Below, piece after piece: positions 27,197 to 35,975 of a stretch of 45,972 nucleotides of DNA (within the stretch, counting starts at the first letter, position 1; every line of letters starts with the position of its first letter). Below the pieces are notes generated by a model. It saw nothing but the letters and a program-made list of their open reading frames with translations, was not told where the DNA came from and did no database searches. Source of the stretch: an uncultured Sterolibacterium sp. GTDB taxonomy: Bacteria > Pseudomonadota > Gammaproteobacteria > Burkholderiales > Rhodocyclaceae. The DNA lies in NCBI GenBank assembly GCA_903930535.1, contig CAIYYX010000137.1, forward strand, positions 1-45,972, read 5' to 3'. A program made the position numbers and the translations under genes.

Positions 27197-28396
27197 ATGA
27201 ATATGAACAAGGAATTCGCCTTCGAGACCCTGGCGGTGCGCGCAGGACAAGAGCGTAGCCAGTTCGGCGAACATTCGGAAGCGCTCTATCTCACCTCGAG
27301 CTTCGTCTTCGAAAGCGCGGCGCAAGCCGCAGCGCGCTTTTCCGGCGAGGAGCCGGGCAATGTCTACGCCCGTTTCACCAACCCGACGGTGACCATGTTC
27401 ACCGATCGCCTGGCCGCCCTCGAAGGCGCCGAGGGTTGCGTCGCCACCGCCTCGGGCATGGCTGCCATCCTCGCCACGGCCATGGCGCTGCTCAAGGCGG
27501 GAGATCATGTCGTCGCCTCGCAGAGCATCTTCGGCGCGACCCAGCAGCTGTTCGGCAATATTCTCGGCAAGTTCGGCGTGACGACGAGCTTCGTCGTCGG
27601 CACCGAACCGGCTGCTTTCCGCGCCGCGCTCGCGAACAACACCAAGCTGGTGTTCATAGAAACGCCCTCCAATCCTCTCACCGAGGTGTTCGATATCGCC
27701 GCCATCGCCGAAGTGGCGCATGCGGCAGGCGCCCTCCTGGCGGTGGACAACTGTTTCTGCACCCCGGCACTGCAGCGCCCGCTGGAGTTTGGTGCGGATC
27801 TGGTGATCCATTCCGCCACCAAATACCTCGACGGCCAGGGCCGCGTGCTCGGCGGCGCCGTGCTCGGCAAGAGCGCGCTGACCGACGAGGTGTTCAAGTT
27901 CCTGCGCACCACGGGTCCGACGCTCTCTGCCTTCAACGCCTGGATCATCCTCAAGGGCCTGGAGACATTGAAGATTCGCATGCAGGCGCAATCGGCCAGC
28001 GCGCTCGCCATCGCGCAATGGTTGGAAGCCCAACCGCAGGTACAGCGTGTGTTCTACCCCGGCCTCGCTTCGCACCCGCAGCACGCCCTGGCGATGCGCC
28101 AGCAGGCAGGCGGCGGCGCCATTCTCTCCTTCGAGGTGAAGGGCGGCCGGGAGGCTGCCTGGCGCGTCGTCGACCAGTGCAAGCTCTTATCCATCACCGC
28201 AAATCTTGGCGACACCAAGAGCACCATCACCCATCCGTCCAGTACCACCCATGGCCGCATCACGGCCGAGGCGCGCGCCGCGGCGGGCATCAAGGAAGGT
28301 CTGTTGCGTATCGCGGTGGGCCTCGAAGCCGTGAGCGACATCACGGCCGATCTCGCCCGCGGGCTGCACCCGTCCGGGCGTCTCCAGCTAAAATAG
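27197..28396 (+). CDS. metZ: O-succinylhomoserine sulfhydrylase
   Basis: 399 residues, Cys/Met metabolism PLP family, fold type I. MetZ makes homocysteine directly from O-succinylhomoserine and sulfide. The PLP lysine is in HSATKYLDGQGR; YARFTNPTV, ATASGMAAI and LGDTKSTITHPSSTTHG are family motifs. The start is ATG 27197, directly after the purF TAG, or ATG 27203; both have poor ribosome sites, suggesting coupling to purF. The purF-metZ pair is common in betaproteobacteria. A perfect hairpin 10 bases after its stop probably ends the transcript. Confidence 0.93.
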   Translation: MNMNKEFAFETLAVRAGQERSQFGEHSEALYLTSSFVFESAAQAAARFSGEEPGNVYARFTNPTVTMFTDRLAALEGAEGCVATASGMAAILATAMALLKAGDHVVASQSIFGATQQLFGNILGKFGVTTSFVVGTEPAAFRAALANNTKLVFIETPSNPLTEVFDIAAIAEVAHAAGALLAVDNCFCTPALQRPLEFGADLVIHSATKYLDGQGRVLGGAVLGKSALTDEVFKFLRTTGPTLSAFNAWIILKGLETLKIRMQAQSASALAIAQWLEAQPQVQRVFYPGLASHPQHALAMRQQAGGGAILSFEVKGGREAAWRVVDQCKLLSITANLGDTKSTITHPSSTTHGRITAEARAAAGIKEGLLRIAVGLEAVSDITADLARGLHPSGRLQLK

Positions 28397-28406
28397 TCAC
28401 CTGATG

Positions 28407-28435
28407 GCGGCGCGCAGTGTTAAACTGCGCGCCGC
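28407..28435. terminator. Perfect 12-bp hairpin after metZ
   Basis: GCGGCGCGCAGT (28407-28418) and ACTGCGCGCCGC (28424-28435) pair perfectly around the loop GTTAA. There is no U-tract, so it may pause polymerase or protect the 3' end rather than act as a classic intrinsic terminator. It closes the accD-to-metZ run before the helicase gene. Confidence 0.6.
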
Positions 28436-28572
28436 GTGGTGTTCCAATCAGTCTGCCTGCCGCGTGCCGCGTTTAGATTCTCTTTCCGCGTCTTACCCCG
28501 TAAGCGATTCTGCCTAGACTGGTTCGTGCCAAGCACAATGTGCACGCGAAGGCGGATTCCAGGAGTCACTCC

Positions 28573-29871
28573 ATGAGCTTTTCCGATCTCGGCCTCCGTG
28601 CCGAACTTCTGCGTGCCATTTCTGACGAAGGCTACGACACGCCCACCCCAATACAAGCGCAGGCGATTCCCGTCGTCCTGGCAGGCCGCGACCTGATGGC
28701 CGCTGCCCAGACCGGCACCGGCAAGACCGCCGGCTTCACCCTGCCCATATTGCAGATTCTCAGCACCCGCGCCGCCACCTCGCGCGCCAAGCCGCGCGTC
28801 CTCGTTCTCACCCCGACGCGCGAACTGGCTGCCCAGGTGGAGGAGAGCGTGCGCACCTACGGCCGCCATCTGCCCATCAAGTCGCTGGCAATTTTCGGCG
28901 GCGTCGGCCTGGTGCCGCAGATCCGGGCGCTGAAATCCGGCGTCGATATCCTGGTGGCCACACCCGGCCGCCTGCTCGACCATCTCAACCAGAGGAATGC
29001 CGATCTCTCCGGCGTCGAGATCCTTGTCCTGGACGAGGCCGACCGCATGCTCGACATGGGCTTCATCCCCGACATCAAGAAGATCCTCGCGCTGATCCCG
29101 AAGCAGAAGCAGACCCTGTTCTTTTCTGCGACCTTCTCCGACGATATCCGCGGACTGGCAGCCAGCTTTTTGCGCGATCCGAAGCTGGTCGAAGTGGCGA
29201 GCAGGAATGCCACCGCCGACAATGTAGAGCAGCGCGTCTACCATGTGGACAAGAGCAGGAAGCGCGATCTTTTGATCCAACTGATCAATGACCACCAATG
29301 GCACCAGGTGTTGGTGTTTACCCGCACCAAGCATGGCGCCAACACCCTGGCCGAGAAGTTGGAGGGTGCGGGCATCCGCTCTGCCGCCATCCACGGCAAC
29401 AAGAGCCAGGGCGCCCGCACCAAGGCGCTGGCGGACTTCAAGAGCCTCAAGTTGAACGTCCTGGTGGCCACCGATATCGCCGCGCGCGGCCTCGACATCG
29501 ACCAGCTGCCGCATGTGGTGAATTACGAATTGCCCAATGTTCCGGAAGACTATGTGCATCGCATCGGCCGCACGGCGCGGGCCGGCGCCAGTGGCCAGGC
29601 GGCTTCCCTGGTGTGCGTGGACGAGCACAGTCTGCTGCGCGACATCGAACGCCTGCTAAAACGCGACATCGAGAAGGTGGCCGTGCCCGGCTTCGAGCCC
29701 GATCCCTCCATCCGCGCCGAGCCTATCGAGAACGGCCGCCGCGGCCAGTCGCGACCGGCAAACCGGGGCAGGTCGCCTGGCAGTGGCCCTCGCCAGCCAT
29801 CCCGTGGCAATGGTGGTGGCGGCGGCGCGCGCCAGAATACCCCGCATCACTCCGGTTTCAGGGGTCGCTGA
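28573..29871 (+). CDS. rhlE: DEAD-box RNA helicase, RhlE-like
   Basis: 432 residues from ATG 28573, with AGGAG 8 bases upstream. All helicase motifs are present: Q motif [21 protein letters not shown], Ia [44 protein letters not shown] and [12 protein letters not shown]. The C-terminal tail after about residue 375 is Arg/Gly/Pro-rich and low in structure, as in RhlE proteins that act in ribosome assembly and RNA turnover. It appears to be transcribed alone: the metZ hairpin lies upstream and the ferredoxin reductase gene follows after 30 bases. Confidence 0.93.
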   Translation: MSFSDLGLRAELLRAISDEGYDTPTPIQAQAIPVVLAGRDLMAAAQTGTGKTAGFTLPILQILSTRAATSRAKPRVLVLTPTRELAAQVEESVRTYGRHLPIKSLAIFGGVGLVPQIRALKSGVDILVATPGRLLDHLNQRNADLSGVEILVLDEADRMLDMGFIPDIKKILALIPKQKQTLFFSATFSDDIRGLAASFLRDPKLVEVASRNATADNVEQRVYHVDKSRKRDLLIQLINDHQWHQVLVFTRTKHGANTLAEKLEGAGIRSAAIHGNKSQGARTKALADFKSLKLNVLVATDIAARGLDIDQLPHVVNYELPNVPEDYVHRIGRTARAGASGQAASLVCVDEHSLLRDIERLLKRDIEKVAVPGFEPDPSIRAEPIENGRRGQSRPANRGRSPGSGPRQPSRGNGGGGGARQNTPHHSGFRGR

Positions 29872-29901
29872 ATCTAACCCGAGCCAATTTCAGGAGCGAA
29901 G

Positions 29902-31122
29902 ATGAACAGTCCAGTCATCATCATAGGCGCCGGCATGGCCGGCCTGACGATTGCCGAAGCCCTGCGCAGCGAAGGCTTCGCTGGCCAGGTCATGCTGATA
30001 GGCGACGAGGAACGCTCTCCCTATCAGCGTCCGCCGCTCTCCAAGGGTCTGTTGACCGGGGAAAACACCGAGGCGCAACTGCAGATGCGGACTCCGGAAG
30101 CGCTGGAAAAAAAGAACATAGAACTCATCACCGGCGTGAAGGTGACGACTATCGACCGCGCCAGCCACCGTGTGCATCTCGATGACGGGCGCAGCCTGGA
30201 ATACGGCGGTCTCGCCCTGGCCACCGGTTCGCGCAACAGGCCGCTGCCCCTGCCTGGAGTTGAACTCGACGGAGTCATTTCGCTGCGTACCTTTGATGAT
30301 GCAAAGCGCCTCATCGAAGGCCTGAAGGATGCGCAATCCATGGTGGTGGTCGGCGGCGGATTCATCGGCCTGGAGGTCGCGGCTTGTGCCAACAAGATGG
30401 GCAAGGACGTCGTTATCCTGGAAGCCATGGACCGCCTGATGGCCCGGGCCGTAGCCCCTCTGGTCTCGGAATTTTATGCAGGAGTGCACCGTTCGCACGG
30501 CGTCAGAGTCGAACTCAACGCCAAGGTGAGTGAGCTCGTCGGACGCGATGGCCATATCAGTGCGGTGCGCACTGCCGATGGCAAGGAATACCCGGCCGAC
30601 CTTCTGCTGGTGGGTATAGGCGTCATCCCCAACGATGAACTTGCCAAGGCCGGCGGGCTCGAATGCAATCACGGCATCGTCGTCGATGCCTGCGCCCGCA
30701 CCTTGGACCCTGCCATCGTCGCCGCCGGCGATTGCACCGCCAGGCGTCAGGCAGACGGAGCTCTGCTGCGCCTGGAATCGGTGCAGAACGCCCTGGAGCA
30801 GGGCAAGTCGGCAGCGGCGGCGCTCATGGGGAAAGACCGTCCCTTCGTGGCCGTCCCCTGGTTCTGGTCGGATCAGTACGACGTCAAGTTGCAGATGGTC
30901 GGCCTCTCGGCCGGTTACGATCAGATCGTGACCCGAGGATCGCAGGCGGAGCAGAAGTTTACGGTATTTTATTTTCGCGCCGGAAAACTGCTGTGTGTCG
31001 ACTCGATCAACCAGCCGAAGATCTACATGGCAGTGCGCAAACTTCTCGACAAGGGAGGTTCGCCGACGCCGGAACAGGCGGCAGACGAATCATTTGCGCT
31101 GGAGACCCTGCTGCAGTCATAG
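29902..31122 (+). CDS. FAD-dependent ferredoxin (rubredoxin) reductase, BphA4-like
   Basis: 406 residues of the two-dinucleotide-domain reductase family. The FAD motif G9-x-G11-x-x-G14 lies in VIIIGAGMAGLTIAEAL; the second Rossmann motif VVVGGGFIGLEVAA (near 145) binds NAD(P)H; VGIGVIPNDELA and VAAGDCTA are the FAD ribityl-contact motifs; WFWSDQYDVKLQMVG starts the C-terminal domain. These enzymes pass electrons from NADH to a ferredoxin or rubredoxin. It could be the missing reductase of the dioxygenase at 35976-38092. This is inference, supported by family and by lying in the same neighbourhood. CAGGAG sits about 8 bases upstream of ATG 29902. Confidence 0.88.
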   Translation: MNSPVIIIGAGMAGLTIAEALRSEGFAGQVMLIGDEERSPYQRPPLSKGLLTGENTEAQLQMRTPEALEKKNIELITGVKVTTIDRASHRVHLDDGRSLEYGGLALATGSRNRPLPLPGVELDGVISLRTFDDAKRLIEGLKDAQSMVVVGGGFIGLEVAACANKMGKDVVILEAMDRLMARAVAPLVSEFYAGVHRSHGVRVELNAKVSELVGRDGHISAVRTADGKEYPADLLLVGIGVIPNDELAKAGGLECNHGIVVDACARTLDPAIVAAGDCTARRQADGALLRLESVQNALEQGKSAAAALMGKDRPFVAVPWFWSDQYDVKLQMVGLSAGYDQIVTRGSQAEQKFTVFYFRAGKLLCVDSINQPKIYMAVRKLLDKGGSPTPEQAADESFALETLLQS

Positions 31123-31153
31123 GCTGGCTCAATCGGCATCCCCCGTTCTCTAT

Positions 31154-32050
31154 TCATTTGTATCCTTGCACATAGGTCTTGAGAAAAGATTTAAAGCTTT
31201 CGGCAGCCGGCGAGAGTGTTTTGCCGCGGCGCGTAATGAATGACATCTCCCGCCGGACTGTCGGCTTTACGAGCTTTCTGATCTGAATGCGGTAAAACTG
31301 GGTGATCGGGCTCGCGTAGGAAGGCAGCACCGCGATGCCAAGGCCGGCGTCCACCATGCCGACGACGGTGGATAGATAGGAAACCTCGTAAGCGCCTTGA
31401 ACTTCAACGCCGGCGTCAACTAGGCAGTTCCTGATGAGTTGTCCGACTGAGTTGTCGCGTGACAGCGAAATGAACGGATGCCCCGCCAACTCTCGCCAAG
31501 CCACGCTCGCCTTCAAGGCCAGCGGATGTCCGGCGGGACAGGCCAGCACCAGAGTGTCTGCCATTAGTGGCTCGGCAAGCAGTTCGCGTCCGGCTTTTTC
31601 GAAGGTCCCGATACCGAAGTCCACTGCCCCATCACGCACTTTGGCCTGAATCAATCCGGCAAGCGTGTCTTGCAATATCACGCTGATGCCCGGGTACATC
31701 GTGGCGTACTCCGCCATGGCCTTGGGCAGCAGGCTTGACGCCATGAGCGGCGTCGCAGCGACCGCCACGCGGCCGCGCTTCTTTGCCACGAGCTCATTCG
31801 AACTCGATAGGGCGTTATGCAAATCAGCCAGCACCTTTTCCGCCACGGGATAGAAGTCCCTCCCGGCGTCGGCAAGCTGAACCATGCGGGTGGTCCGGTC
31901 GAACAGGCGCAGGCCGAACTGTTCCTCAAGCTCGCTGATCAAAACACTCACCGCCGACTGTGTGAGGTTCAGCCGGCTTGCAGCGGCAGTAAAGCTCCCC
32001 GCCTGCGCAACGGAGACGAAGGCCTTGAGCTGCTTCAAGGTGAAATTCAT
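31154..32050 (-). CDS. LysR-family transcriptional regulator
   Basis: 298 residues, standard size. The N-terminal winged helix-turn-helix (about 1-62) is LKQLKAFVSVAQAGSFTAAA, then LNLTQSAVSVLISELEEQFG. The effector-binding domain follows (about 90-295). It is divergent from the amidohydrolase gene at 32173 with a 122-base intergenic region holding an inverted repeat, the usual LysR arrangement in which the regulator controls its neighbour in response to a pathway compound. The ligand is unknown, likely an aromatic acid given the context. Confidence 0.93.
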   Translation of the reverse strand: MNFTLKQLKAFVSVAQAGSFTAAASRLNLTQSAVSVLISELEEQFGLRLFDRTTRMVQLADAGRDFYPVAEKVLADLHNALSSSNELVAKKRGRVAVAATPLMASSLLPKAMAEYATMYPGISVILQDTLAGLIQAKVRDGAVDFGIGTFEKAGRELLAEPLMADTLVLACPAGHPLALKASVAWRELAGHPFISLSRDNSVGQLIRNCLVDAGVEVQGAYEVSYLSTVVGMVDAGLGIAVLPSYASPITQFYRIQIRKLVKPTVRREMSFITRRGKTLSPAAESFKSFLKTYVQGYK

Positions 32051-32058
32051 GATAATAA

Positions 32059-32083
32059 TTCATTAACAGATTAAAAGAATGAA
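32059..32083. promoter_or_regulatory. Candidate LysR operator
   Basis: The inverted repeat TTCATT-N13-AATGAA (32059-32064 and 32078-32083) sits nine bases from the LysR start, in AT-rich sequence within the divergent intergenic region. A further TTATGAAT (32090-32097) resembles the same half-site. The size and position suit a LysR recognition site. Confidence 0.4.
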
Positions 32084-32172
32084 ATTGTATTATGAATACG
32101 GGCATGGCATTCTCATTTCCACCAAGCGACTCCAGTAACTTTGCAAATCCGGAAAACCCAGAGGACAGCGAC

Positions 32173-33180
32173 ATGAAGCTCGATATTTTCAACCATATTT
32201 TTCCCCGTGCCTTTTTCGATCGTGCGCTCGAAGTCGCGCCCAACGGCAAGGACATGTTCAAGCGCGTGCGCGATATTCCCTGCATCGTGGACCTCGACGA
32301 GCGCTTCAGAATCATGGACGCTTTCGGCGACTACGCCCAGGTGATCTGCATAGGCTCGCCCCCGATCGAGGCGTTCGGGCCTCCTCCTGTCTCGAACGAG
32401 ATGGCGCGACTTGCCAACGACGGCATGGCCGAGCTGGTAGCCAAATACCCCAAGCGTTTTCCCGCCTTCATCGCCTCCTTGCCCATGAATGATCCTGAGG
32501 GCCTGTTACGCGAGACCGAGCGCGCGATCAAGGGCCTGGGCGCGGTGGGGGTGCAGGTGTTCACCAATGTTCTGGGCAAGCCGCTCACCGCACCCGAGAC
32601 GATGCCGCTGTTCGACCTCATGGCGGGCTACGACCTGCCGATCTGGCTGCATCCCGCCCGCGGCGCCGACTTTCCGGATTACCTGGGGGAGAAGAAAAGC
32701 CATTACGAGATCTGGTGGACCTTCGGCTGGCCCTACGAGACCAGCGCCGCCATGGCCCACATGGTGTTTGCCGGCCTGTTCGACAAGCACCCCGAGATCA
32801 AGATCATCACCCACCACATGGGAGGCATGATTCCCTACTTCGAAGGAAGGGTCGGTCCCGGTTGGGACCAGTTGGGCACCCGCACCTCGGACGAGGATTA
32901 CACGCTGCTCCTGAAGAAGCTCAAGAAGCGTCCGCTGGACTACTTCAAGATGTTTTATGCCGACACGGCGATGTTCGGCGCGGCCAAGGCGACCGAGCTG
33001 GGCTTGGACTTCTTCGGCTCAGACAAGGTGGTATTTGCCTCGGATGCGCCCTTCGACCCGGAGAAGGGCTCGGCCTATACGCGCTGGACGATAGACATCA
33101 TCGACGGCCTGGACATCACGCCGGCACAGCGCCACGCCATCTACGAGGGCAATGCGCGCCGTCTGCTGAAGCTGAAATGA
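32173..33180 (+). CDS. Amidohydrolase family 2 protein (ACMSD-type decarboxylase-like)
   Basis: 335 residues, TIM-barrel amidohydrolase of the ACMSD/resorcylate decarboxylase group. The start is ATG 32173 behind GAGGA; an upstream ATG 32092 lies in the regulatory region. Visible metal-site elements: IWLHPAR (near 185), ITHHMGGMIPYFEGR (near 215) and the late FASDAPFDPEKG aspartate (near 295). The usual N-terminal HxH is D4-I-F6-N-H8, so the first ligand position is Phe instead of His. The family decarboxylates or hydrolyses aromatic or semialdehyde acids. It is divergent from LysR and converges with the aldolase-type gene. Decarboxylase is more likely than hydrolase, but the substrate is unknown. 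Confidence 0.85.
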   Translation: MKLDIFNHIFPRAFFDRALEVAPNGKDMFKRVRDIPCIVDLDERFRIMDAFGDYAQVICIGSPPIEAFGPPPVSNEMARLANDGMAELVAKYPKRFPAFIASLPMNDPEGLLRETERAIKGLGAVGVQVFTNVLGKPLTAPETMPLFDLMAGYDLPIWLHPARGADFPDYLGEKKSHYEIWWTFGWPYETSAAMAHMVFAGLFDKHPEIKIITHHMGGMIPYFEGRVGPGWDQLGTRTSDEDYTLLLKKLKKRPLDYFKMFYADTAMFGAAKATELGLDFFGSDKVVFASDAPFDPEKGSAYTRWTIDIIDGLDITPAQRHAIYEGNARRLLKLK

Positions 33181-33184
33181 AGCC

Positions 33185-33904
33185 TCACGCCGATTTTTCG
33201 GCGTCGAGCTTTTTCTGCATCTTGTTTCGGACCAGGTTCCAGAAGCGCCCGTAATCCTGCCACACGACATTTGCGGCGACTTCGGCTTCGTCCATGAAGG
33301 TGATCGCGCCGCCTGCGCCAGCGAGCAGTTCCGCCTGGAACTGCATGCGCGCATTTTGCTCGAGATAAACGCTGCGTCCGATGGCGACCGCCAGGCTCTC
33401 GCCGACGACGACGGCGCCATGGCCGCGCATGAGCGCGGCGGGATGGCTGCCCAGCTTTCTCGCCAGCGATTCGCCGAGATAGGCATCGCGCACCAGCATG
33501 TCACTGCCCTTCTTCGCCTCGCGAATTTCCCAGTTGGGTATGCCAAGACCGATGAATGCCGACATGTGGAAGATCGGCTGCAGGGAAGTGCAGGTGCAAC
33601 TGAAGGGAATCACAGAAGGCGAGTGGTTGTGGACCACGGCCATGACTTCCGGCCGCAGCTTGTAGACTTCGCCGTGAATGAAGCGCTCATTGACCGGGCT
33701 GCGCCCCGCGGCAGCGACCGGCTCGCTGTTCATGTCGAGTTCCATCAGGTCGGCTTCGGTCACCAGTTCCGGGGCAATCGAGCGCGCCATCCAGAAGCGC
33801 TCTGGATTGGTCGGCGAACGTACGCTGATATGCCCGTACGCATCGATGATGCCGTACTCGGCGAGAATGCGATAGGCAATCACTAAATCCTGATAAAAGT
33901 TCAT
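33185..33904 (-). CDS. Class II aldolase/adducin-family protein, possible decarboxylase
   Basis: 239 residues from ATG 33904, with CAGGAG 6-7 bases upstream. Metal-site histidines are in VVHNHSPSV (near 95-100) and MRGHGAVVVG (near 155-160); ERFIHGEVYKLRPEV and GHISVRSP are family motifs. Although the fold is named for fuculose-phosphate aldolase, this sequence type, with EYGIIDAYGHISVR and SDMLV, resembles enzymes that decarboxylate 3,4-dihydroxyphthalate or carboxylated ring-cleavage products (PhtC and CmtD groups). It is the last gene of the dioxygenase operon, 17 bases after the Bug gene. A hairpin at its 3' end overlaps the convergent amidohydrolase terminator region. Confidence 0.8.
   Translation of the reverse strand: MNFYQDLVIAYRILAEYGIIDAYGHISVRSPTNPERFWMARSIAPELVTEADLMELDMNSEPVAAAGRSPVNERFIHGEVYKLRPEVMAVVHNHSPSVIPFSCTCTSLQPIFHMSAFIGLGIPNWEIREAKKGSDMLVRDAYLGESLARKLGSHPAALMRGHGAVVVGESLAVAIGRSVYLEQNARMQFQAELLAGAGGAITFMDEAEVAANVVWQDYGRFWNLVRNKMQKKLDAEKSA
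33187..33204 (+). terminator. Hairpin between convergent genes
   Basis: ACGCCGA (33187-33193) pairs with TCGGCGT (33198-33204) around TTTT, immediately after the rightward amidohydrolase stop and inside the last codons of the leftward aldolase-type gene. It may stop rightward transcription, but no T-run follows the stem. Confidence 0.4.
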
Positions 33905-33921
33905 GGGGTCTCCTGGGGAAG

Positions 33922-34905
33922 TTACTGGATGACGATTTTGCCGCGAGCCACGACCTGCGACCATAGCGCGAGTTCGCGGCGCAAAAGGGATTCGAATTTC
34001 TCGGGCTTGCCGCCCACCGCGTCGACGCCTTGCCTGGCCATCGCCTCCTTGACCTCGGGAAGATTCAGGAGGCTGTCTATTTCCGCATTCATTTTGGCGA
34101 CCAAGGCCGGCGGCGTGCCGGCCGGCGCCATCATGCCATACCAGGTGGACACCAGCATGTTGCCATAGCCCAACTCGGCCAGAGTCGGCACCTGCGGAAA
34201 GGAGGGGACGCGTTCGCTGCTCATCACGGCCAGCATGCGGATATTGCCGTTTTGCACGAAGGGGGCCGCGCTTTGCAATGACACCACGCTGGCTTGCACA
34301 TGCCCGGCGATGATATCGTTTATTGCGCCGGCACTGCCTTTGTAGGGAATGTGAACCATGTCGATTCCCGCTTCCTGCTTGAACAGTTCCATGGCCAGGT
34401 GCTGCGAACCCCCTGCACCGGGCGATGCATAATTCACGACGCCCGGCTGCTTTTTGACCTGATCAATAAATTCCCGCACATTGTTTGCGGGGAATTTATT
34501 GTTGATCACCAGCGTCATCGAACTCGTTCCCAGCAGAGAGACCGGGGCAAAACTCTTGACGGAATCATAGGGCAGTTTCGGATTGGTCGCGGCCAGGGTG
34601 CTGAACGAGGTTGCGGCAAAGAGAAAGGTATAGCCATCCGGCTCGGCCTTGGCGACTGCAGCGGCGCCGATGATGCCGCTGGCTCCTGCCCTGTTGTCCA
34701 CCACGATCGGGATGTTCCAGCGTAGTGAAATTCTCGTGCCGAGCAGGCGCGCCAGCGTGTCGGCAGTGGTGCCCGGGGTGTAGGGGACGATGAACTGTAT
34801 GGGTCGGGAAGGATAAACCTGAGCCAGGGATAGCGAAGGCAGCACCAGGCACAGTAGTGCAACGGCGAGCGGTTTCAAGAAGTTCATCGTTAGCATCCGT
34901 TTCAT
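33922..34905 (-). CDS. Bug/TctC-type tripartite-tricarboxylate solute-binding protein
   Basis: 327 residues. A Sec signal peptide (about 1-28, hydrophobic LAVALLCLVLPSLSLA) ends near AQVYPSRP. The Bug family opening YPSRPIQFIVPYTPGTTADT and DNRAGASGIIGAAAVAKAEPDGYT is unmistakable. Such periplasmic proteins capture carboxylates. ATG 34905 overlaps the stop of the decarboxylase gene upstream (ATGA); ATG 34887 is an alternative with a better-spaced GGA. No TctA/TctB membrane genes are nearby, as is usual for betaproteobacterial Bug proteins. Its place between a decarboxylase and an aldolase-type enzyme suggests it binds the aromatic carboxylate used by this operon. Confidence 0.92.
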   Translation of the reverse strand: MKRMLTMNFLKPLAVALLCLVLPSLSLAQVYPSRPIQFIVPYTPGTTADTLARLLGTRISLRWNIPIVVDNRAGASGIIGAAAVAKAEPDGYTFLFAATSFSTLAATNPKLPYDSVKSFAPVSLLGTSSMTLVINNKFPANNVREFIDQVKKQPGVVNYASPGAGGSQHLAMELFKQEAGIDMVHIPYKGSAGAINDIIAGHVQASVVSLQSAAPFVQNGNIRMLAVMSSERVPSFPQVPTLAELGYGNMLVSTWYGMMAPAGTPPALVAKMNAEIDSLLNLPEVKEAMARQGVDAVGGKPEKFESLLRRELALWSQVVARGKIVIQ

Positions 34906-35942
34906 TTCAGCTTGAAGATCTTTTCGGCATTGCTCTGGAAGAAGAGCTTCTTGTTTTCAAGACTCATCTTCATGCCGTCGAGCGAGACGACTTCGTCCGC
35001 CGAGAACTGATAAGGGTAATCCATCGCATAGAGGACGCGATCGACGCTCAGGGTCTCCTGGGTGAACTTGATGGCCGGTTCCCAAGCCATGCCGCTGTTG
35101 GTGATGTAGAAGTTCTCGCGCAGGTAGTCGCTGGGTTTCTTCTTCAATGCGCGAACCGTCTTGTAGCGGTCTGATTTTACTGTCGCCTGGTGCATGTAGT
35201 CGAGACGGTAGGACCAGAAAGGCAGGGCCTCGCCCATATGGCCGATGATCATCTGCAATTTCGGGAAACGATCGAAAACGCCGGCGGTGATGATGCGCAG
35301 CGCATGCAGGCCCGTCTCGACGCCGAAGCCGTAGATGGCACCGTCCAGGCCGCACTCCACGAAGGGCTGAATCATGTTGCGCGGAGGCGTGTTGGGGTGA
35401 AGATAGATGGGCGTATCGTTGGCCTCGGCCGCCTCGAATATTTCCCAGAACTTCGGGTCGGACAGGTATTCGCCATGGGTGTGCGAGTTGATGATGACCC
35501 CCGTCAGGCCGAGTTTGTGGATGCCGCGCTCAATCTCCTTGGCAGCCTCCTTTGGGTTCTGCGGCGCGACCGCGATCATGCCGGAGAAGCGCGTGGGATG
35601 CCGGCGCACCGCCGCAGACAGTTCGTCGTTGGCAACCTTGGCGAAGGACACCGCGGTTTCCGTATCCATGATTTGCACGCCGGGGGAGGTCAGGGCGATG
35701 ACCTGGCGGTCTATGCCCGTCTCGTCCATGTGCTGCAAGCGGATCTGGTCAAGGTCGGCCAGGCAGCGGATGATGTGTTTCGCCCGGTCGCTCTGGCTGG
35801 TCATGTAAAAGCCGAGCAGGCTGACGAAGCCGGGATCGGGATCGGGCCCGGCAAGAATCTTGCGATAGATGTCGAACATTTCCTTGGGCGCGAAGGCCTC
35901 TTCCGTGGCGATGCGCTTGTAGTCTGGGCTGGGCTTTACCAT
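34902..35942 (-). CDS. LigW-like aromatic acid decarboxylase (amidohydrolase family 2)
   Basis: 346 residues from ATG 35942 (AGGA nine bases upstream; in-frame ATGs at 35948 and 35972 are alternatives). The protein follows 5-carboxyvanillate decarboxylase LigW closely in my recollection: RIATEEAFA with E14-E15, ALTSPGVQIMDT, GVIINSHTHGEYL, PIYLHPNTPPRNMI, YGFGVETGLHALR, IIGHMGEALPFWSYRLDYMH and YAMDYPYQ. LigW enzymes are Mn-dependent, non-oxidative, and remove CO2 from phenolic acids. The metal ligands (Glu in EEAF, His in YLHP, His in GHMGE, Asp in AMDYP) are intact. It lies 33 bases after the Rieske ferredoxin gene. The true substrate may be another hydroxylated aromatic carboxylate. Confidence 0.85.
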   Translation of the reverse strand: MVKPSPDYKRIATEEAFAPKEMFDIYRKILAGPDPDPGFVSLLGFYMTSQSDRAKHIIRCLADLDQIRLQHMDETGIDRQVIALTSPGVQIMDTETAVSFAKVANDELSAAVRRHPTRFSGMIAVAPQNPKEAAKEIERGIHKLGLTGVIINSHTHGEYLSDPKFWEIFEAAEANDTPIYLHPNTPPRNMIQPFVECGLDGAIYGFGVETGLHALRIITAGVFDRFPKLQMIIGHMGEALPFWSYRLDYMHQATVKSDRYKTVRALKKKPSDYLRENFYITNSGMAWEPAIKFTQETLSVDRVLYAMDYPYQFSADEVVSLDGMKMSLENKKLFFQSNAEKIFKLK

Positions 35943-35975
35943 GTTCATTCTTCCTTTAGAGGTTTGAGGCATTCA

